A DNA stretch of 64,000 bases, taken from Mesorhizobium sp. CAU 1732 (GTDB lineage Bacteria > Pseudomonadota > Alphaproteobacteria > Rhizobiales > Rhizobiaceae). A program made the position numbers and the translations under genes. Positions 58,865 through 64,000 of this stretch are shown here, piece after piece. The stretch lies in NCBI RefSeq assembly GCF_039888675.1, contig NZ_JBDQQR010000003.1:186001-250000 (forward strand), in the 5' to 3' direction. The notes under the pieces are model-generated. The model worked only from the letters and a program-made list of their open reading frames with translations, did no database searches and was not told the DNA's origin. Every line of letters starts with the position of its first letter. Position 1 is the first letter of the stretch.

Positions 58865-60156
58865 GACGGCGTCTCCCCGGGTTCGAACACCTCGACATGC
58901 GGGATCGGAACGACCAGCTTCGCGCCCCATGCGGATACGAAGTGGAGTTGTGCCGCAATCTCATGCCGCAGGTTCCATGGCAGGATGAGGATATAGTCCG
59001 GCCGCGCGCGCGCGATCGCCTCCGGTCCGTGGATCGGAATGTGCATGCCCGGCGTGTAGCGGCCATGCTTGTAAGGATTGCGATCGACCGTGAAGTCGAT
59101 GAGATCCGTGCCGATGCCGCAATAGTTGAGCATCGTGTTGCCCTTGCCCGGCGCGCCATACCCGCAGACGCGCTTGCCGTCGTTCTTTGCCGCTATCAGG
59201 AACGCGAGCAGATCGCGCTTGACCTTCGTCGCCCGCTCGCCAAACGCGCCATAGGTCTCGATCCGGTCGAAACCCAACGCACGCTCATGATCGAGCAGCG
59301 TCCCGACGGCGTCCGCGACCGAATGGCTGGACGCCACGTGGGCGAGATAGACCCGCAGCGAGCCGCCATGCGTCGGCAACTCCTCGACATCGATGACCTT
59401 GAGCGCATGGCGCTTCGCCATGGTCATGATGGTCATGAGCGAGAAATACGAAAAGTGCTCGTGATAGATCGTGTCGAACTGGTTCTCGGCCATCAACCGT
59501 TCGAGATGCGGGAACTCCAGCGTGATGATGCCGTCCGGCTTGAGGATGATCGCCATGCCCGCGACGAAATCGTTCAGGTCCGGAACCTGCGCGAGCACGT
59601 TGTTGCCGATGATCAGGTCCGGGCGAACGCCCTCGGACACCAATTGCTCGGCAAGTGCGACACCAAAGAACTCGACCCGCGTCTCGATCCCCTTGTCGAT
59701 CGCCACCTGCGCGACATTGGCCGCCGGTTCGATGCCGAGCACCGGCACGCCGAGCGGCCCGAAATGCTGCAGCAAATAGCCGTCATTGCTGGCGAGCTCG
59801 ATCGCAAGACTGTCGCTGCTTATACCAAGCCGTTTGGTGATCGCCTCGCAATAGGCCTTCGCGTGAGCGACCCAGCTCGTGGAGTAGGACGAGAAATACG
59901 CGTACTCGGTGAAGATACTGTCCGGGCTGACATATTCCTTGAGCTGCACGAGGAAACACGTCTCGCAGACCAGCGCATGCAGCGGATAATAGACCTCCGG
60001 CATGTCGAGCTGCTGCGGCGTCCGAAAGTCCTCGCATGGCGGCGACATGCCGAGGTCCACGAATGTGTGCGTGAGCGGCGACGCGCAGAGGCGGCACGTG
60101 CCCGTGGATCGCGGCGACACAAGATCGCGCGCGATTTCGACTGCCTGGAAATTCAT
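58861..60156 (-). CDS. Sugar C-methyltransferase (TylCIII-like, zinc-binding N-terminus)
   Basis: A 431-residue SAM-dependent methyltransferase of the NDP-hexose 3-C-methyltransferase type. The N-terminal zinc-binding cysteines are CRLC and CETC (about residues 21-75). The SAM-binding motif is AIELASNDGYLLQHF, with GIEPAANVA following, and EFPHLERL..YHEHFSYFSL marks the methyltransferase core. The C-terminal CGYGAPGKGNTMLNYCGI is the second family signature. It is the first gene of the minus-strand sugar operon and overlaps the cytidylyltransferase by four bases. Confidence 0.92.
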   Translation of the reverse strand: MNFQAVEIARDLVSPRSTGTCRLCASPLTHTFVDLGMSPPCEDFRTPQQLDMPEVYYPLHALVCETCFLVQLKEYVSPDSIFTEYAYFSSYSTSWVAHAKAYCEAITKRLGISSDSLAIELASNDGYLLQHFGPLGVPVLGIEPAANVAQVAIDKGIETRVEFFGVALAEQLVSEGVRPDLIIGNNVLAQVPDLNDFVAGMAIILKPDGIITLEFPHLERLMAENQFDTIYHEHFSYFSLMTIMTMAKRHALKVIDVEELPTHGGSLRVYLAHVASSHSVADAVGTLLDHERALGFDRIETYGAFGERATKVKRDLLAFLIAAKNDGKRVCGYGAPGKGNTMLNYCGIGTDLIDFTVDRNPYKHGRYTPGMHIPIHGPEAIARARPDYILILPWNLRHEIAAQLHFVSAWGAKLVVPIPHVEVFEPGETPS

Positions 60157-60492
60157 TCACCCGCTCCTGAAAGATGGTCCACGGCCGCCGCCACGGGGGT
60201 GACACACGCAACACACTCAAACCCGAACTGAAACATTGCGAACCCCCGCAGGTCGGCACGATACGCCGAGGCAAACGGCGGCAGTCGTGGTATTGCAACG
60301 ATACGACCCGTGTCGTGGCGAGCCGATATGGCAGAACGGGCAACATGGTCACCCGAACGGTTGAGGCTACGTCGAAGCGACGCATCGGTGCCCGCACAGC
60401 ACCGTGGCTGCCTGCCTACGCCCTTCGATGCAGGCCATCGCAGGGTCTACGCCTAAGGCAGGTTTTGCATCCGCGAGCATCAGGGCAGCATC
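60157..60492. other. Divergent intergenic region between sugar methyltransferase and RfbC genes
   Basis: A 336-base gap between divergent genes. It should contain the promoters of both the minus-strand sugar operon and the plus-strand epimerase gene. Small dyads such as CGATACGACCCGTGTCGTGG occur, but I see no convincing promoter, RNA gene or repeat element in it. Confidence 0.45.
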
Positions 60493-61062
60493 ATGCTTGC
60501 CAGGGCTCGGGAGTGTGTCGCCTTGCGTTTTGTGGAAGCCGGACTTGATGGGGCGTGGCTGATCGAACCGGAGCCGGTCGCGGATGAACGCGGCTCGTTC
60601 GCCAGAACCTTCTGCACGCGCGAATTCGCCGATCATGGGCTGGAGAGCAATTTCGTCCAGCACAGCGTCTCGCATTCGGTAAACCGCGGCACGCTGCGCG
60701 GCCTGCATTTCCAGCACGAGCCGCATGCGGAGGTGAAGGTGGTCAGTTGCATCCGGGGCGCGATCCTCGACGTCATCGTCGACATGCGCCCAGGCTCGCC
60801 CACGCGACGGCGATGGATATCGGTCGAGCTCACGCCGCAGAACCGCCGCCAGATTTATATCCCCAAAGGCTTCGCGCACGGCTTCATCACGCTCGATGAC
60901 GACAGCGTGGTGTCCTACCTGATCTCGGAGTTCTACACGCCCGGTGCCGCGAGCGGCCTGCGCTACGACGACCCCACGCTTGGTATCGACTGGCGCGAGA
61001 CGCCCACCGTGATCTCCGAACGCGATCAAGGCTGGACCTGGCTCGAAGCGTCACTCGCCTGA
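60493..61062 (+). CDS. rfbC: dTDP-4-dehydrorhamnose 3,5-epimerase-family protein
   Basis: A 189-residue cupin-type sugar epimerase. Family features are ERGSFARTFCTREFADHG near the N-terminus, the catalytic histidine in GTLRGLHFQHEPHAEVKVVS, and IYIPKGFAHGFITLDDDSVV. Length is normal for RfbC/RmlC. It epimerises C3 and C5 of a dTDP- or CDP-4-keto-6-deoxy sugar. The start at 60493 has a weak GGGCAG site; a later GTG is possible. Its 3' end overlaps the convergent DUF4910 gene by 12 bases. It fits the surrounding sugar genes. Confidence 0.9.
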   Translation: MLARARECVALRFVEAGLDGAWLIEPEPVADERGSFARTFCTREFADHGLESNFVQHSVSHSVNRGTLRGLHFQHEPHAEVKVVSCIRGAILDVIVDMRPGSPTRRRWISVELTPQNRRQIYIPKGFAHGFITLDDDSVVSYLISEFYTPGAASGLRYDDPTLGIDWRETPTVISERDQGWTWLEASLA

Positions 61063-62361
61063 ACTCAGCAGGCCTTCCGCTTCCAGCACATCGGCAGCAT
61101 CAAGGATCAGCCGGTAGTGCAACCCCGAACGCTCCGCCATGTCGAGCAGCGAATGCGCACCGTCGGAAAGATTGAGCACCCAGAGCATCGGCATCGCCGC
61201 ACCCGGCCCCGATCCGCCGAGCTTTGAATAAAGCCCGCGCCTGCCAAGCTGGGGTTCCCCCTTCGGCAGGAGGTTGACCGGTCGGCGGTCGGTTTCCACG
61301 ATCTCGATCGCATCCATGATCAGGCGGTAGCTGCGCTCAAGATGTTCCGGCCTGATGAAGTCCAGATCGTCGGCCGACGTATGATATTCGGGAAACGTGC
61401 CGAAGGCGCTGTTCTGCAACAGGCCGACCGGCATATCGAACCCCGGCGAGCAGAACTGCCGCTCGTCGTAACCGTAGGGCGAGAACGGTATCGCCTTGCC
61501 GTTCGGTGGCAGGTGCGACACCAGATGCGCCATCGCGCGGTCGATGAGCGCGTTCCCCCGCCTGCTCTGCTTGTAGGTCGGCCCGCCCGCGTCGCCGACG
61601 CAGGAGACGACGAGGCCGTGATCGACGAGCGGCACGCGCTCTTCATTGGCGGCCAGCCAAGCGAGCGACCCGATCGTGCCCGGCGCGAACAGGAACCTGT
61701 AGGTGTGACGCGTCCGGCGGGCGACCAGATTGCGCGCCAGGAGCGTGAGGAGCGCCAAGCCCGAACAATTGTCGTTGGCAAGCGACGGGTGGCAGATATG
61801 CGCCGTCAGCAGGAACTCGCGTTCGGTCTCTCCTGCATGGACATACTCGCCATAGGTCAGGTGCCCGTCTGCCAGTTCGGAATCGATGCAGATCTCGTAG
61901 GTATCGTCCGTCATCGCATCGAGCGCACGCTGGCTCATGCAGAAACCCCAGTCCGGCTCGTAGTATGATGTGCGATACGGGATCAAATCCGGCTGATCCG
62001 GCAGCGTGAAGACGTGGCGCTTGAGATCGACCGTCGAGATATAGCGGCGGATCGGCATGGAATAGTTCACGACATGCAGGTTCGACGCCTTGAAATCGAG
62101 CACGCGGCGACCATCCGCCGAGCGGATAAATGCGTCCCGGATCGTCCATTCGCGCGGTATCCTCCAGTCGAACACCCGCGTCCCGGTCGGCACCGCGTGC
62201 TGCTCCAGATCGATGTGGCGGCCAAGCAGCCGCAGCGTCTCCCGCACGCCGGCGCCGGTGATGCTGCGGCAGATCGGATAGATTTCCGCCGCAAGCGCGT
62301 GGATTTCATCTCCAATCCGAACCGCGGCGACCGATGGGACTGGATAGACGCTCGCATCCAT
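61051..62361 (-). CDS. DUF4910-domain putative zinc aminopeptidase-like hydrolase
   Basis: A 436-residue protein of the DUF4910 family, related to M28-type zinc peptidases. It begins in the typical way with EIYPICRSITGAGVRETLRL. Metal-site-like residues are in TAHICHPSLANDNCSG, GTIGSLAWLAANEERVP and EYHTSADDLDFI. A C-terminal winged-helix-like region ends the protein. Such genes recur in sugar-modification and polysaccharide loci, where their true substrate is unknown; an amide on a sugar or amino-acid decoration is plausible. It lies 13 bases after the epimerase gene on the same strand. Confidence 0.85.
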   Translation of the reverse strand: MDASVYPVPSVAAVRIGDEIHALAAEIYPICRSITGAGVRETLRLLGRHIDLEQHAVPTGTRVFDWRIPREWTIRDAFIRSADGRRVLDFKASNLHVVNYSMPIRRYISTVDLKRHVFTLPDQPDLIPYRTSYYEPDWGFCMSQRALDAMTDDTYEICIDSELADGHLTYGEYVHAGETEREFLLTAHICHPSLANDNCSGLALLTLLARNLVARRTRHTYRFLFAPGTIGSLAWLAANEERVPLVDHGLVVSCVGDAGGPTYKQSRRGNALIDRAMAHLVSHLPPNGKAIPFSPYGYDERQFCSPGFDMPVGLLQNSAFGTFPEYHTSADDLDFIRPEHLERSYRLIMDAIEIVETDRRPVNLLPKGEPQLGRRGLYSKLGGSGPGAAMPMLWVLNLSDGAHSLLDMAERSGLHYRLILDAADVLEAEGLLSSGE

Positions 62362-62374
62362 GAAAACTATCGAC

Positions 62375-63448
62375 CTAGACAGCCATCGACATTTCGCGAG
62401 AGTAACGCGTCACGCTGGTATGGCGCAGATCGTCGGACAGGATGCCGCTGGCGATCAACTGCCTGATATGCGCGATACGCTGATAGCGTGTGCCCTCGAA
62501 CTCGGCCTTGGACAGACCCGACGCCTTGAACGCGCCGTAGAGCTGCTTCGCACCCGCCAGCGCATCCCATTGCGGCCGCGCGTCGGGCAGGACCCGGGCG
62601 AGCTTCTCGAAGCTGACGCGGTAGGAGCGCGGGTCTGGACCGGCATCGCTGGCGAACTCGACGCGGCATCCCGGCACCACGCCCGCAACGATCTCGGCGA
62701 TCTCGCTGATGCGGTAATTGTGCGCCGTCGTGCCGACATTGAACGCCTCGTTCCAGACCTTGTCGGTCGGCGCGGAAAGCCCCGCGATGAAGGCCCGCGC
62801 GATATCCTGGGCGTGCACGATCGGACGCCATGGCGTGCCGTCGGATTTCATGAAGATCAGCCCTTCCGCCACGCCCCAGGCGACGAGATTGTTGAGAACG
62901 ATGTCGAACCGGATGCGCGGCGACAGCCCGTAAGCCGTGGCAGGCCGGAAGTAGACCGGGCAGAAATCGTCATCCGCCAGCGGTACGATATCGCGCTCGG
63001 CCATGACCTTGGACCAGCCATAGGGCGTGAGCGGTTTGAGCTCGCCCGTCTCGTCGATCAGGCCGGCGCTCGATATGCCGTAATTGCTGCACGACGACGC
63101 AAACAGGAAGCGCTTCACGCCGGCCGCCTTCGCCGCTTTCGCCATGCGGACGCTGCCGCGATGGTTGATGTCGTAGGTGATCTCGGGATTGAGATTGCTC
63201 AGCGGGTCGTTCGACAGCGCCGCGAGGTGGATGACCACATCCTGGCCGTCCAGATCCTCCGGCTCCACGTCGCGGACGTCCTTGCGCAACGACGGCACCA
63301 GAATTTGCGCGCCGCCCCGATCGTAGGTGCAGCGCTCATAGAGGTCGCAATCATATCCGGTGACCTGATGCCCCGCATTGAGAAGCATCGGCACCATCAC
63401 CGAACCGAGATAGCCCTTGTGGCCCGTAACCAGTACCCGCATGCCCAT
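62375..63448 (-). CDS. NAD-dependent sugar epimerase/dehydratase
   Basis: A 357-residue extended SDR acting on nucleotide sugars. The cofactor motif is [10 protein letters not shown] (GxxGxxG) at the N-terminus, followed by [13 protein letters not shown], a catalytic serine in FASSCSNYG, and the YGWSK motif (YxxxK). [12 protein letters not shown] and YRVSFEKL are typical of the C-terminal substrate half. Two ATGs lie six bases apart at the start; either could be used. With the DUF4910 gene it forms a minus-strand pair inside the sugar cluster. Confidence 0.93.
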   Translation of the reverse strand: MGMRVLVTGHKGYLGSVMVPMLLNAGHQVTGYDCDLYERCTYDRGGAQILVPSLRKDVRDVEPEDLDGQDVVIHLAALSNDPLSNLNPEITYDINHRGSVRMAKAAKAAGVKRFLFASSCSNYGISSAGLIDETGELKPLTPYGWSKVMAERDIVPLADDDFCPVYFRPATAYGLSPRIRFDIVLNNLVAWGVAEGLIFMKSDGTPWRPIVHAQDIARAFIAGLSAPTDKVWNEAFNVGTTAHNYRISEIAEIVAGVVPGCRVEFASDAGPDPRSYRVSFEKLARVLPDARPQWDALAGAKQLYGAFKASGLSKAEFEGTRYQRIAHIRQLIASGILSDDLRHTSVTRYSREMSMAV

Positions 63449-63671
63449 GATCCCCGTGAGTGTTGGCAGAGCCTATCCATAGCGACCCGCGCCTGCGAGC
63501 CGACCGATGGGGTGACACGGCGGTGGCAATCTCGCTGCGCCCTCATCCGATTGGGGTAGAAGGTGACCATCGGTCGACGCAAGCGTGTGCCGAAACCGTC
63601 GAAATGCAGGTTCGCCTCAAGGTGGCCTGATCATCTAGGCTCCGGTCTACCGCTTCCACGGAGGACCCTGG

Positions 63672-64000
63672 ATGAGTCTCGTCACGCCGATCGCGCAGCA
63701 GCGCGAGTTCTGGAACCGCTGGAACACGGAAACGCGCGAGAAGGGTATCGAGGAGATTTCCCGCAGGCAGGCGCAAACCGTCCGGCGCTGGCTGGAAGCG
63801 TCCGGCAGGACAGACCTCGACATTCTGGAAGTCGGCTGCGGCGCAGGGTGGTTCTGCGACGAACTCTCGGCCTACGGTTCGGTCACCGGCACGGATCTCT
63901 CAGACGAAGTGCTTGAACGCGCGCGCCAGCGGACCCCTGCCGCGCGCTTTCTCGCCGGCGACTTCATGACGCTCGACCTTGAGGGGGGCGGCTACGATGT
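63672..64000 (+). CDS. SAM-dependent methyltransferase, N-terminal part (truncated by window end)
   Basis: An open frame begins with ATG at 63672 after a GGAGGACCC ribosome site and runs without stop to the end of the window (109 codons). The motif DILEVGCGAGWFCDEL is SAM-binding motif I, and VTGTDLSDEVLERAR supplies the acidic residue that holds the adenosine ribose. It is a class I methyltransferase similar to those that modify sugars or lipids in surface polysaccharide clusters. It is divergent from the epimerase gene across a 223-base gap in which I recognise no features. Confidence 0.85.
   Translation, partial: MSLVTPIAQQREFWNRWNTETREKGIEEISRRQAQTVRRWLEASGRTDLDILEVGCGAGWFCDELSAYGSVTGTDLSDEVLERARQRTPAARFLAGDFMTLDLEGGGYD

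Noticed and set aside
1..64000. tRNA, rRNA, CRISPR arrays, integrases and insertion sequences
   Set aside because: None was recognised on either strand; no direct-repeat/spacer pattern and no transposase or integrase motifs were seen.

Overview
The window is GC-rich, gene-dense DNA from an alphaproteobacterium, most likely of the order Hyphomicrobiales (rhizobia and relatives). I infer this from codon and base use, the transporter and CoxMSL-type gene families, and the palindromic intergenic elements. No rRNA, tRNA, CRISPR array or classical transposase was seen. Gene starts were set by Shine-Dalgarno sites and start/stop overlaps.

Layout. (1) 1-4300: the end of an SDR, a kynurenine-formamidase-type cyclase and an SDR on the plus strand, meeting a minus-strand nitrate/sulfonate/taurine-type ABC transporter. 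(2) 4498-16663: a secretion locus. A 2077-residue RTX protein with an animal-type haem peroxidase domain is followed by its type I ABC exporter and membrane fusion protein. A NarL-type two-component pair is transcribed away from it. The peroxidase resembles the Mn(II)-oxidising MopA group. (3) 16668-19212: two SDRs and a cupin dioxygenase-like gene on the minus strand, each side carrying a C-terminal remnant of a lost gene (an iron-type alcohol dehydrogenase and an outer-membrane barrel). (4) 19463-21130: five tandem copies of a long palindrome, one with a GIY-YIG nuclease gene inside its loop. (5) 22666-46034: an apparent catabolic island. A branched-chain-type ABC transporter, an iron-type ADH and an AraC regulator lead into a 20-kb run of nearly abutting genes: an ABC ATPase fused to a Tm-1 domain, a Tm-1-type TIM barrel, a giant flotillin-like protein, two CoxG-like SRPBCC proteins, a molybdenum hydroxylase with a split large subunit, CoxD/CoxE-type maturation factors, an amidohydrolase, a metallo-beta-lactamase-fold lactonase, and an SMP-30/isochorismatase fusion. 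The likely theme is uptake and stepwise opening of a cyclic (aromatic or heterocyclic) compound; the substrate cannot be read from the sequence. (6) 46187-51127: an imelysin / di-haem oxidoreductase / imelysin / DUF1513 operon, a set associated with periplasmic iron handling. (7) 51139-57295: a PycTM-like (Pycsar effector) membrane protein, divergent from a FecR-TPR-beta-barrel protein that overlaps a CHASE2 class III nucleotide cyclase gene. (8) 57396-64000: surface-polysaccharide sugar genes (PIG-L deacetylase, cytidylyltransferase, C-methyltransferase, RfbC epimerase, DUF4910 hydrolase, NAD-sugar epimerase, truncated methyltransferase).

The strongest candidates for undescribed biology are the 20-kb Tm-1/flotillin/molybdenum hydroxylase operon, the FecR-TPR-barrel/CHASE2 cyclase pair beside a solitary Pycsar-type effector, and the palindrome array that houses a GIY-YIG nuclease. 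Function statements rest on motif recognition by eye; no database search was run.
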